The notes under the pieces: generated by a model
The model's database searches: none
Told to the model about the DNA's origin: nothing
The model's input: only the letters and a program-made list of their open reading frames with translations
In this document: positions 1 to 12,600 of the stretch, in pieces
How positions within the stretch are numbered: the stretch's first letter is position 1
Layout of the letters: each line of letters begins with the position of its first letter
Made by a program: the position numbers and the translations under genes
NCBI GenBank assembly: GCA_039000515.1
Contig: JBCFYV010002255.1
Location: forward strand, 23,061,963-23,125,962
DNA from: Timema cristinae
Lineage: Eukaryota > Arthropoda > Insecta > Phasmatodea > Timematidae
Direction: 5' to 3'
DNA length: 64,000 nucleotides

Positions 1-179
1 GACATCATCGGCTAAGATTTTCGAACTGTCGTCTGCACAAAATTATATAAGAGAGAAGGAAACTTTCAGGTATCTCCTTCTCTCTTACACACATACACCA
101 CAATGTGGCATTTTGACATTGTTCGCTAATTTTTTATGAGTACATGAGCTATATCAATGTATGGTTAATTAGATGAAAT

Positions 180-850
180 AAATGAGTTAATAAAAGGTTT
201 TAAGAGCTAACTAAGTTCAACACGTATAACTTGTTTCTTCAAATGAGTTGGTTTAGGCTAAAATACTAATACTTCCAATAAGCCTATAAGCTAAATGATC
301 GTTTGAACATAAGGCTTCTATACAAAGTTTGTCATTCGAACAAAATTAATCAGGTTTTTAGCACCCTTATTTCATAATAGTTATAGAACAATAAATATAA
401 CATGGTTTCTGAGATCAATATACAAGTTGACAACCAACCTTAAATACATTGTAATATAGTAATACTTCCTACAAGCCCTATAACCTAAACAATAGTTTGA
501 ATGTAAAACTACTACACAAAGCTTTCTATTCAAACACATGTAACTAACTTTTAAGCTACCTTATTTCACTATAGTTATCGAAAGTTAAATATAATATGGC
601 TTCTGGAAGCAATAGTTTATACAAGCTAAGAGCCAACTTTAAATATATTGTAATATTGAACTACTTCATACAAGCCTCTAACCTGAATGAAATTTAAAAC
701 TAAAACTAATATACAAAGTTTGCCATTCAAACGAATGTAATTAAGTTTGCAGCCACATTTTTCATTTTGTTTTCGAACTTTAGTTATTGTTTCTGAAACC
801 ATTAAAATAAGCTAATAAAATAATTTTAAATGTATTGTAATCTTGGCAGA
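180..850. repeat. About 195-bp tandem repeat, three diverged units
   Basis: Landmarks recur at about 269, 462 and 661 (TACTTCCTACAAGCC-like) with TTTGCCATTCAAACG and TAAATATATTGTAAT in order. Satellite-like, AT-rich, no coding. Confidence 0.75.
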
Positions 851-1212
851 ATGTAAACAACATAGGTATTAGCTACACATTTTAATATATTTTAGATTTT
901 ATTTTTATTTGTACAATATTACCTTTAAAACTGAATAGTATATCCTTTAATGTACATGTGTCTTCAGTCAAGTGGAGTATACTTCAATATTTAAAAAACT
1001 TGTATTCACCAAACACAAGTTTTTACACAAGAACATGGAAAGAAACCGTTAAATCTGTCCCCTTGCTAGCAAGCAGACGACAAACTTTAGCGTCACGATT
1101 TGGTCCGTTGTAAGGGTGTGTTTATGTCCCTCCAGTCATCCGCCACTAATGTGCAAGAAAGAGAGAAACTTTTGGGTATTACTGTTATTCTTTTACTCAT
1201 AAAAGTCGATGA

Positions 1213-1830
1213 GGCAAAGTTTAATATTTTATCATCATCATAACCATGAACAGCTTCCAGCCAATGACTGGGTCTGTTTGGAACATCGCCTCTTTTCCTC
1301 CCACCACCTATGTCCCTCCACCTTGGCCCAGTCCTATTCTCTTTCCTCCACATTCTTCCTTATTCCCTTCAGCCATTTGTCCCTTGGTCATCCTCTCGGC
1401 CTCCTAAACCTCACCTTCATATCCAACATTCTCCTGGGCATCCTTTCCCTTTCCATTATTCTCACATGGATATACCACCCTAGTCGTACCTTCTATATCC
1501 TTTCCTGGTCTGGCTCTTCCTATACTATTCCTCTTAGTCTCTCATTTTACATCATGTCAAATTTGACCACACCGATACCTGCTTCTCCGAAGTCTCATTT
1601 CACTCGCCTGCATTCTGTCTCTATCTTTTTCCTTCATAACCCACGTTTCTGAGGCGTATATCAATATTGGTAGGTAACGGGCATTGTAAATCATTCCCTT
1701 GCACTTGTCTGGCATATCCCTACTCCAAACCATGCTTCTCACACTTCTGAAAAATGCCTTTGCTAGCCTTCCTCTCTCATTTATCTTTGTTTTTACACTT
1801 TCTTCTACAGTACTGCCCCAATTTTTGAAA
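1213..1830 (-). mobile_element. LINE ORF2 3' fragment (reverse transcriptase end)
   Basis: On minus: LPILIYASETWVMKEKDR, the end of a non-LTR reverse transcriptase, followed in shifted frames by LEAVHGYDDD, the common ORF end. 5'-truncated and frameshifted. Confidence 0.75.
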
Positions 1831-3125
1831 CATTTTACTATACATATTATAATTTACTATTTTATGCAAATTTAAAATATTTATCAAGATACACTAATTT
1901 AAGTGTAAATAATAGCTTACTAAAATGTTTAAATATAATAGATATCTACAATACCTATGATTTTATCAAGAAAATAGTGGTTTTCCTAGTAATTTATAAA
2001 TAATAACTGTTTCAGTAACACGCTGGAGACATAAGATCGAGATCAAATCCAGTGTTTGTCCCCATCTGTCCCTAGTTGACGACAAGAATTCACGACACAT
2101 TTTGTTCAGTTTTAAATGGTGTGCTCATGCACCTTGAGTAGTAGCCGATATATAACTCACTAACCCAAAACAATGCAATTCAATATATAGAAAACGACCG
2201 ATACATCGATATATTTTGACCTGTGTATCATAGTTATAATTTATATCTTAATATATATATTAGGGTAAATTGGCATGCTTAGGCCTAATACCTTCTGAAT
2301 GTTTCCCCACTCTTGCACCAACTTAGCAGAAGTCCTAAGCAGGTTTGAGAGTATTTAGCAGATTTTTCTTTTTGTGTTACAGATTATATTACCCCCGTGG
2401 TATGAGGGTGATTATAAATGAAATGATACCGATGAAATGATGCTGTAAAAATTACATATATTTAATTAGTCACTATTTGTTTGTTGAATATCTGGTTGGT
2501 TTGAATGACGGCTCTTGCTCTTGGGTTAGGATGGATTACCCCCCCCCCCCCCCCCCCTTATCATTTTGATAGCTGGAGATCTTTCATATATGATGATTCC
2601 TTATGGGTATTTGTGAAGATCATTGTTTGGTCCAAGTCCGGATAGGGGAAGGGGATTTGTTAGGATTTATTTTCACTAGGAGTTTAGGTGCAGATAATAC
2701 TCTATCCATCCACCCTAGCACTAGTATTGTTCTATGACTCGTAAAAAAAAAACTGTTAGGCTATGCCAGTGGTATTCGGTGGTGACTAGGTATATAATGG
2801 TTTTAAATGTATGATTTGTGTATGAGGGTTGGGTTGTATGAATAATTTTTCCTCTGGGATAGGGATGGCGATGGCCTAGGGTTAAGTGGTACCTATTTAT
2901 ATAGTATTTATACGTGTTTTACATCTTTCTTCTACCCATACAGATTATCCGCTTATTTCATCTAATTAATTAGAGGTGAGGAAGGTAGGTATGAGTGGAA
3001 ATGTACTAACGATTGCACGAAAAGAATGGCCAGCCATAAAAAATATATACGCATCAGTACACCCGATTGGAATTCTACCGCTAGCCTCTATGTCAACGAA
3101 AGTCAGAATATTACTATTATATATA
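1831..3125. other. No gene seen
   Basis: AT-rich; I see only the poly-C tract. Further GDH exons were looked for and not found. Confidence 0.5.
2539..2557. repeat. Poly-C tract, 19 bases
   Basis: An uninterrupted C run in AT-rich DNA; length may be unreliable. Confidence 0.9.
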
Positions 3126-3421
3126 TTAGTAGTAGTAGTATATTAGTATCGCAGCTTACTACCCGTTTGGGTTATACGCACTTACGCTAATGTGTAATGG
3201 TAGGTGATTGTGAGATGAATGGAAGGACCTTACAGTTTAACGTGGGATCCGAACCACGGTGGAGGCCTGGCATTCCCCACATTCATAAGTTATGATTAAT
3301 ACACGTCTTGTCAGAGGTGAAGGAAGGGTTTGGCAATCAGATAAATCTGGCCGGGACTGAGGATTGAACCCGGACCCCAGCACAGAAGTCTGACACTTTA
3401 CCTCTAGACCGCGAGGTCACC
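3126..3421 (-). mobile_element. SINE family 2, full length
   Basis: On minus: tRNA-like head with A box near GGTCTAGAGGTAAAG and B box GGGTTCAATCC, body, shared tail and an AGT-rich end at 3126-3142. Ends 39 bp from the GDH exon 2 donor. Confidence 0.85.
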
Positions 3422-3460
3422 AAAAGTTAGAAGAATTTGTTGATTGCTATTAACACTCAC

Positions 3461-3661
3461 AGAGGAACCCTTTCTTGGCAAGTTCTATCGCGAACCTCCT
3501 TGTGATCCTTTCCAGCTCGTTGACGGTGAACTCCTTCGGGTCGAGGGTGAGACCCGCCTTGGCGCCCCCGTACGGTACGCTCGCAGCCGCGCACTTGAAC
3601 GTCATCAACGACGCTAGCGCTTTCACCTCATCCACGCCCACATCTGGAGCGTAGCGGAGCC
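3461..3661 (-). CDS. Gdh: GDH exon 2 (substrate-binding core)
   Basis: 201 bp, acceptor TTGTTGAG|GG at 3661, donor CTCT|GTGAGT at 3461, phase 1 in and out. Much more GC-rich than its surroundings. Encodes [19 protein letters not shown] and [19 protein letters not shown] ends 39 bp downstream of the donor. Confidence 0.92.
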
Positions 3662-6600
3662 CTCAACAACAGAAAATACAGTTCATGGATATGGTTCAGT
3701 TTTCATAGGAATAACCTTATCTGAGAATTGTGGCTACTAGTATTGTATTGGTTGATTCCTGTGAGAGCGTCATGCTACGTCAGGGGTCAGTCAGCTCTCA
3801 GATAGAGAGTTTGACCGGTGAATTCACTGTACAATAATATTGTTCCACACGACTCTTATTTCAACCTCTAGTTAGAGAGATTGAAAGTTTGTTTCCCGCA
3901 ATACTGTTATCAATTTGAGAAAATGAAAAAAATAAACAAATACTTCAATACTGTAAACGGGACAATATTTTCAAAACCAGTCATCCATCCTAACACCAGG
4001 ATTTGGTTAGTTCGCAAGCACACGACAATAGTGACTCAAACAAAGAATCAAAAATTAGACTTCGGCATTAAAAACTTATAGATATACCTTCATGTACTCA
4101 TACGTTAAATTATGTGATCTGCAACTGTCACTATTTTATACTATTAAGACCTATAGGATATCAATAATAAAATAATATCAATTTGGGTTGCATTTTTGTT
4201 GAGTGTTTTCTAAAAGGTCCTCCCTATGAAATTCGGACTACTCATAACTTTCTTTTCAGAGAGCTTATTTACACTTGATCTAAAGCTCATTTCAACTGGT
4301 GGTATAACTGGCCCGTAAGGAAATAAAAATGAGTATCACATTTTATTAAAAGTTAAAATTGATCTCTTAAAGACATTTTAAAAATGTAAATAAGAATACA
4401 AACTAACGTAATAATAAGTACTATCTACGCACTATTGCAACGTTGCATTTTTGTTTTGGAAACTGCAGATGCTTTCACTCTGGTTTAAAGTTCAAGCTCC
4501 TAACTGAAAATTAAAATGTTGATATTTAAAAATAACAACCTATACATTTTTAGATAATGCTCCTCCAATGGCACTTATGTTTAATAGACCTGTGGCTGCT
4601 ATACATAATCCAGTATAGTCAAGATTAGATTACATATAGCATGCTCGTTATAATAACAACAAAACTTAAAAACTACTTTTACATTTATTTTAAACACAGA
4701 TTTATGCTTTATAAATTTAATCCTTTTTTTTTGCTGATTCCATACACATTTCGATACACCGCTTTCATATTTTTTATTAATATAAAAAAGGTTCATACTG
4801 TAAGCCTACGGATTATTTAAAATTATATATATTTTTTAATTGTGCCATATTAATGCGAATGCTTTATAAAAAATTAAATCTTGATATCAAAATACTGTGA
4901 TAAACCGCGGGTAATGTGACCACCTTTATTATGACCGAAGCACGAAAACGGGATGATTTAATAAACTCAGGCTATCAAATTCTAACCAAGTCAACCCAAA
5001 ACTATGATTTTTATTTTGCTAGAAATAACTAAAATGTTTAGTTTCTTTAAAGAATGATATATTTTCTTTAGAATTTGATTATACTTTTTAAAATTGCTAT
5101 TTTCCTGTTTATTAATATCTTTCAACGGTCAGGGATTGTGTGTGAAATTTACCTATGATATTCAATTTGCTATTTATAGTTGGTTGGAAAACCTTCCTTA
5201 GCACCTTTTGGCATAATATTCTGAAAAAACACGCCGTTATATTTGTTACACCTTGCATTTAGTGAGATTCAGCTTTGACTAATCTAGCACCACAACGCTG
5301 ATGACACCCAAATGTGACCGTTAGTGCACCGTTGTTTCATCAAGCTGGAGAACGTCAAAGGATTCATCGTAAAGTCCGTTCATCGTAGGAATTGTTTTCT
5401 GAAAGGCCTTTTTCCCTACCAGAAATCTATTATATAGTAAGATATTGGTAGGAAAAAAGACCTTTCAGAGAGTAATTCCTACCGTGAATGGAGTACTGTA
5501 CTTATTACTGTGTCTTCATTTTAGTTCAAACAGCGACTGTATAGTATGTAAAATTCATTCACCCAGAAAGGTAGATGGCTTGCTGGTATGTTTCCAATAT
5601 GTCACAACTTACACGATAGGGTCATAGAGGAGAACGTAAGGGTAAAATTGTAAGCTCGGCTCATAAATGGAGTGAACAGTAGCCCTATGGCTTCTTTGGT
5701 GCTGACTGACAGCTGACGGCTTTGAAAAGTTACCAGACCAAATTATGTATCCCCACGCCGAACCAAATGATCTGCAAAAACATGTGTTTAGCAGTTGTCC
5801 ACTTATGACAGTCAAAATTTAAGTATATACCTAAATGTTGACTGTCAGAAGTCAGTTGTGAGCTGTCAGTCAGCACCAAAGAAGCCATGGGGCTACTGTT
5901 CACTCAATTTACAGTGAATAATAACACCGGACTTACCATGACATTTACACTATGATCCTTTCTTTTAAGCTTCTTTATAGTGTAATCTGTCAAGGTAGGT
6001 TTGCTATATTTTTAGTGTAAACTGAGTTTAAATTATCTAATAAGAAGCACCATAATGGAACCAATAGGTTAGAGGCTTAACTTGACTGATTACACTATGA
6101 TAATATGTATATATCATTTAAGCTACAGCATAGTGCAACCAAGCAGGGTAAGGTTGCTCCTTTTCAGGATGAACGAAGGATACTGTAGAATCATCTATTG
6201 TTATATAATTTTCTACTGTAAATCAAGAACATAAGTGGTCTCTCCACATCAAATTTGTATAAAACCACTAGTCGAATTGCGCACAGTATCGCACAGCAGG
6301 CCTCTACTTTCTGTAAGAACCAAACCATTAAGTCAGCGTCTGACTTGTAACTGAACATTGTAATGTAACACGATAGTCAGTGTGGTGCAGCGAGCAAAGA
6401 GCGGAGTCTCTCAATGTTCGATGGAAACATGCTTGCTCCATTCGACTGTCGGGTTTTCCCCCGAAGCCCTTTTATTGTAACATTACAAGTCAGTGCCGGT
6501 GTGGGTGCTCGCGCCGAGCACAGTGATCTACACTTTTATGCGTCTATTAATATGCCCCCTATTAATATTTCGGTGAGATAACCCACTTTAAAACGCTCGA

Positions 6601-9600
6601 AGCCCGGCCTCAGAGAAGCTTCCCTCACCACATCACCACTTCTCCTACGCTCGAGCACCCGAAGCAATAAACACCCCGGTTTTCAGACGCGTTTTTAGGT
6701 ATTAAATCGTACCTTGCTTAAATTTCATTATATGAGGGTTGTAGATAAACTCTTCGCAAACAAATAGCACTTTGAAAAATCACTCTATGACCATTATTGG
6801 CTGCTTCCAAGCCGTTTTTCGGGAACACCTGTTTTTACATGGTCACGATTTCCACAAGAGGTTAGGATTATTTTTGCAAGACATTTTATTGTGGGTAGGC
6901 ACCAACAAGAGCTACAATTTACAACCGGAAACAAGTTCTTACGACAATTAAAACCCTTGTAATTAAATATTAAAAAATGCCAATTTTTCGCGGTTTTGAT
7001 TTTTTATTGAAAAAAGTTGTGAACCGATTTAAATCGACCAGGACTCATTTTTTTTAGTCTATTTAAGTGCTACCACGGGGTATTTTTGTTTTTAGAAACA
7101 AAAGTTTTCGCACCTTATAAGTGAAAAAACCAGTTTTAGGCAATTTATGATTTTTTTTAACGTTAAAGCTACAAGCTGATTTAGTCCAAAGTATATACAT
7201 TCAATGCATACAATTTTTCTCCTAATAGTAATGTTGAGAAAGTGGATGGTAAATTTATTTTAAGAAAAAAACTATCTTACCTGGACTATGATGGAAAGAC
7301 GTGTATTTTTTGTTGCTATTACCATTTTGCAACAAGTGTCAGAATAAAATGGAATGGAACCAAGAAAACACTTTATTTTTTATTGGACAATATAGGAAGA
7401 AAGCTATTTTGTTAGACACTCAAGATCGACAACATTATAATAAATTTAAAAAACGCTGTAGGTCCGACATTTCATTTAGAAACGAAAAAAACAAAAACAG
7501 GGCACTGCCAGCATTACATTACAACGCTCGGCTCTAGTTTCTGATTGGGCGCGCTGAGTTCTCGCTTTGATTGATCATCTCGACAGTGCTCCGGTTCGAT
7601 ACGAGCATTACACTACAAAGCTCGGCTCAAGTCAGTTTCTGGCTTTTGTAAAGTTTAAAAGAGTTAGCCTGATATATTAATGTTTGTACGCCACCATTAG
7701 GGTGACATTTGATATAACGATTGAATTGGGGCCAAGCTTGCTGTTCTGTATTGTAATAATTAAAAAGGGATGATGTCTTATTTTATATATTAAAAATTCT
7801 GGTGTTTTATAGTTATTTTAATTTTAAGTAGATAAACAGTTTTTTGCTAGATATTTCACACGTTGTAGATTTTAATAAAAACCCGACTATTACGTTATAT
7901 GCATGATAATTACCGACACGTGAAATTTAAAACACATATTAAGATGTCATGAACTCTAACTACACCGCTCATCGTCAGGAAGGAAAGGGAAGAGATGCGT
8001 ACCCTGAAGGGGTGTATCAAGCGAAATTTCCTTCTCGAAGCTTCCCAAAAGAGAAAAGGTGTGGTCATCCAGGTGCGTTTCTGCCCACAAAACAGAGACG
8101 TAGAAGGATATCGCCATACCTTGCAACTTTACAACTTAACACAAATACATCTTACTACCCGCTCTCAATTAAAATATCGTAATTTTGAATAAAGATGTGA
8201 ATAATAAATTATTGAAATGTATAATACCATATCATTACACTTTAAATTACAATGCTCATGTTATACAGTATTACACTGTTATGTTACAAGTCAGTCGCTG
8301 CCCTTAAGAGTACGCGCACAGTGAACTCTGGTTACCTGCTTGCTGGTTGCAAGCACCAACAAGAGGAAACCTGCAAGCAGGGATATTTTGGTTTACTAAG
8401 TTACACGTCGCATAGTAAACGCTTGGTCTAGTGTCTGCTTAAAGGTAGTTCGCGCTCATCTGTTAGCAGGAATGTTTTGGGTATTACTGCTCGCTGGCAT
8501 TGCTGGCTGGCTTTTTGACGTGTGTCGTGTTCTGTGACGAAAGTAGATAATTGATTTTTTTTATTAAGTTCTTTGTTTTTAAATATGGTATTTTATAAAC
8601 TAAATTTAAATCATTGAATTTAATATGGTGGAAAGTGAAGTAATTGACATTGACTTATTAATTTCGTTATTCTTAAGTATTTAAAAAAAAAAACACCTAT
8701 CATTCTCTTCTTAAATTTTGTAAAAAGATGGTGGTACATCTCAAACATTTTTCTACCCTTATTTATGTAGTGAATACCCACTTTTTTTTTTTTTTTTGGG
8801 AACGCTAACCATACAAAATAATACATCCTTACCTGAGCTCATCTTTGTATGAAACCTACAATTCAACTCACAAGCTCCCAGCTTATACCATTAGAGCGGT
8901 ACTAGCGTTAACCAGCTCCATAATTCACTGTGCGCGTACCCTTAGGCTGCTTTTATGCACGCGTTTTGTGCCGCGCGACACACGACGGCAAGAGCCGTCG
9001 CGTTTTGTAGGTTCATTTTATGCACGCGGCATTTGCCGCCCGTCGAAAAAGATAGTAGTGGGGGAGGACAAATCGTACCAGTACTGCCAATACCTTTGTG
9101 TTGGAAAGTTGAAGATGGATCCGTGCGTCATATATTTTGCGTATCGTAACATTATGTTGAAAAGACGGAAAAGAAGATGGGATATTCATCCCATCAACTT
9201 AGCAAGATGTGAAGATGGAGCATTTCGTAACCTCTACGGAAAATTAAGAGACGATAGCGACAAGTTTTTTAATTACTTTAGAATGTCGGTAACATCGTTT
9301 GATGAGCTAGTGGTCAAATTCCAAGTAACCATTCAGACTAGGCAAGATTTGGTGCAAGGATTATCGTTTTCTTCACAGGAAATGTTGGCAATAACGCTCA
9401 GGTAAGTCTATATAAAATAATATTTTTAATAAGGACATACAGAGTCACAGGGCCGGCTCTGGAGGGGTGGGGAAGGGGTAGGCGGCGGGCACGGTAGACA
9501 GTTGCCTTGGGCGCAAGAATAGGAGGGGTGACAAAAATGAGATATTGTATATATATTTTAATTTACTTTTTAAGCGTGTTTTCTAAAATTAATTTATTAC

Positions 9601-12600
9601 CCATTAAATTGAAGCATGGGCTAAGATACATTGTATTTATTTTTTTACTATTTTTTGTTTAAATTGAGTTTACGGAACAACATTTTACATATAATAGTGC
9701 CACGCTTTTTCCATGCTTAATTATAATTTATTCTTTTTGAAAAAAAATTTGAATTTATAAATTCAAGATTGATTATGAATTTCAAATAGTTTATGTTTAT
9801 ATTGATAGTATTTTCTATTATATATTATTTATATTTATTTGTTAAAAATGTCTTATTTAAATACATAAATCATGAGGGTTTTTTTTAGAGAAGAAGTCGG
9901 AATTTTAATGCCTTTTCAATTATTTCTTAGAAACGAGAGGACGGCATTTTCATGCCTTAAAAAAAATTAAGGTGAGAGGGCGGAATTCTCATGCTTTGTT
10001 AGGGGTGGCAAAAGGGCAAGAGCAGACCCTGGGCTGAGAGAAAAAATTATTATTGTTAGCACCACGTCTTACTACCCGTTCGGGTTATATGCACTTACGC
10101 TAATGTGTAATTATAGGGTGATTGTTAGATGACATGGAGGACCTACAGTTTAACATGGGATCTGAACCACGGTGGAGGCCTGGCATTCCACACATTCACA
10201 AGTTGTGATAAGAGAAAATAAAAATCACTAAGATTTATGAATATATATTTATTCATATTTTTAACAGCTATTTTTGTTTTTTCTTCCACGAAATTTACTA
10301 TAAAATAAAGAAAAATAAACAAAAAATTGAGTATGTAAATTATCAGAAAAGTTATCATTCAGAAATTTGTGTCATCTTTATTATATTCGACCAAAATGAT
10401 AGGTTTTTTCGAGACCAGAATCAGAACTAACAAATATATTGCAAAATAATTTAGAATTCAGCACTATCATTACTCAAAATCTTGCAGATTAAAAATTGGT
10501 TCAGAATCAGACATCAACGAATCGTGACTTTGAGTAGAAGATTGAGAATATCCATCAGGACTAGTTCCTTGGCTACGGCCTCCCTCTTTTGGTTGCTGGG
10601 TCTCCAACAGAAGAAACCTCCCATGTGGACTTATGGGTTTTGATTGATCTAGACCATGTGCACGATCTCCAAATCTTTCGCTCTTTTTAGGACTATTGGC
10701 TTGTGATTGAATGGGTAGAGTGTTAGGTTGATTTTCAAGGAAGGTTTTTTGGTAGACGTTCAAACACTGCTGTGAAAAATGCGGAACAGGTGGAACCGAG
10801 TTGTAAAATTGTGGTGGTGGAAGCTGTTGGAAAGAGTAAGCGTGGGGTACCATCATTGGTGCTCGGGATTTGTCATAGCTCTCAGAGCATTCCAGAGCCA
10901 GTTTCATGACATCCATTCGGAACTTTATCCTCTGATGCAATGGAAGAGGTTTTATAAGTGGAAGTAAAGAACGAAAAAAGTCCATATCGTCACAGCTGGG
11001 CTCCTCTGTCCTGCGAGTTTTCTCTTGTTGGTAGCTGTCGATATAACTTTCAATCTTCTGCTCCAGATTTTTCCTTCTCTTCCTCTGCAACGTACTAGAA
11101 GAATAGTTTGGACTCTGCTCTATCTCAGCCCTTTCATTGTCATCTTGGTTTCCTCCAGATGAAGCGTCACCAACATCATCATCATCTTCCCCATCTCTGT
11201 CGTTATCAGCCACTTCTGGTTGTAGAGAAGACTCTGTCAGACGTGGAGTTGTTATTGCATTCAAGAATTCAAGATGTCTTGCATAAACATACTTTTTCAC
11301 ATCTTTTCGACTTTGCCCGGACTTTGTTCTTTTGTTTCGGTGGTAGCGAACGTAAGAATCTCGAATATGTTTCCATTTACCCTGTAGTTCCTTGCCTGGA
11401 ATAAAAACCAACACAAATTTAAAACTTTGAATGATGAGTGTAAAAATATAAAACTAAATATCTGAAAAGGAGATATAAAAAAAATTGGAAAAGGAGAATT
11501 GATTAGAAAACTTACAAGCTATCCAAATATACATTTTAAATTTACTGTTTTGCGAATCTATAATTTACTATAGCCTCTTCCTTACTCCTGAAGAAGCCGA
11601 GAAGCGAAAAGTATTTTGTGAGTTTTTGTAGGTTATATCTTCTTTTTATTTTGTCTTCACCTTTCTTTTTATGTTTTTACATAGTAGGTCTTTTAAACTA
11701 AGATGTGTCTTTATGTTTCAGGTATTTGGGATCTGGATGTACCTACACAGACTTACATTACATGTTTAGAATTGGAATAACTACCGCAAGCTTAATTGTT
11801 CCAAAACACTTGCCGTGTCTTGTGGATTACACTATACAATGACGTATTCCCACAGTTCTCTGAGGAGTTTTGGCGTCAAACTGCAGAAGATTTCAAGAAA
11901 AGAGGCCACTTTGTTCATTGTTTGGGAGCCATCGACGGAAAACATGTACGAATTATCAAGCCAGAACATTCAGGATCACTGAGTTACAATTACAAAAACC
12001 TTTTTTCTGTTGTTTTGTTGGCTGTAGTAGATAGTAACTATAGGTTTCTGTATATAGACGTCGGGTCTTTTGGAAAGGATTCAGACTCTACAATATTTCA
12101 AAACTCAACCTTTTTCCGGGCTTTGGAAGAAGGATCTTTGAACATTCCAAAACCAGAAAAAGTGACAGAAGATTTGAGGGCTTTACCTTATGTTTTTGTC
12201 GGGGATGAAGCTTTTGGGATTTCTGTTAACATTATGCGGCCATACCCGGGAAATCACTTGACAATAAAACAAAGGATATTCAATTATCGACTGTCTACAG
12301 CTCGAAGATTTGTTGAATGTGCATTTGGAATCCTCTCAAATAAGTGGAGAATATTCCATAGGCCGATAAACTTGAAACATTGCAACTGTATGGCTGTGAT
12401 CAAAGCCGCTTGTGCATTGCATAACTATGTTCGTGAGAGAGACGGTGTCAGCTTTCAGGAAACTTTAGAGATTATTGGACTACACGATCCCGAAGAAGAA
12501 GAAGACCGTACTTTGGAAAGAGGCAAAAAACCAGCATATAGGTACAGAGATGCGTTTGCAAACTTTTTTAGCAGTCCTGAAGGTTCAGTTCCCTGGCAAG

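Noticed and set aside
1..3460. Search for further GDH exons to the left
   Set aside because: I found none of the expected NAD-binding motifs in any minus-strand frame, so the gene must continue beyond the window.
7949..8192. Two overlapping ORFs in GDH intron 1
   Set aside because: Two frames open over the same stretch, no recognisable family, no splice or promoter context.
8845..9114. Upstream extension of the HARBI1 open frame
   Set aside because: It would begin outside the transposon's left end at 8945 and cross the inverted repeat; the ATG at 9115 fits the family start better.
11108..11404. 98-codon plus-strand ORF
   Set aside because: Antisense shadow of the MADF-BESS exon.
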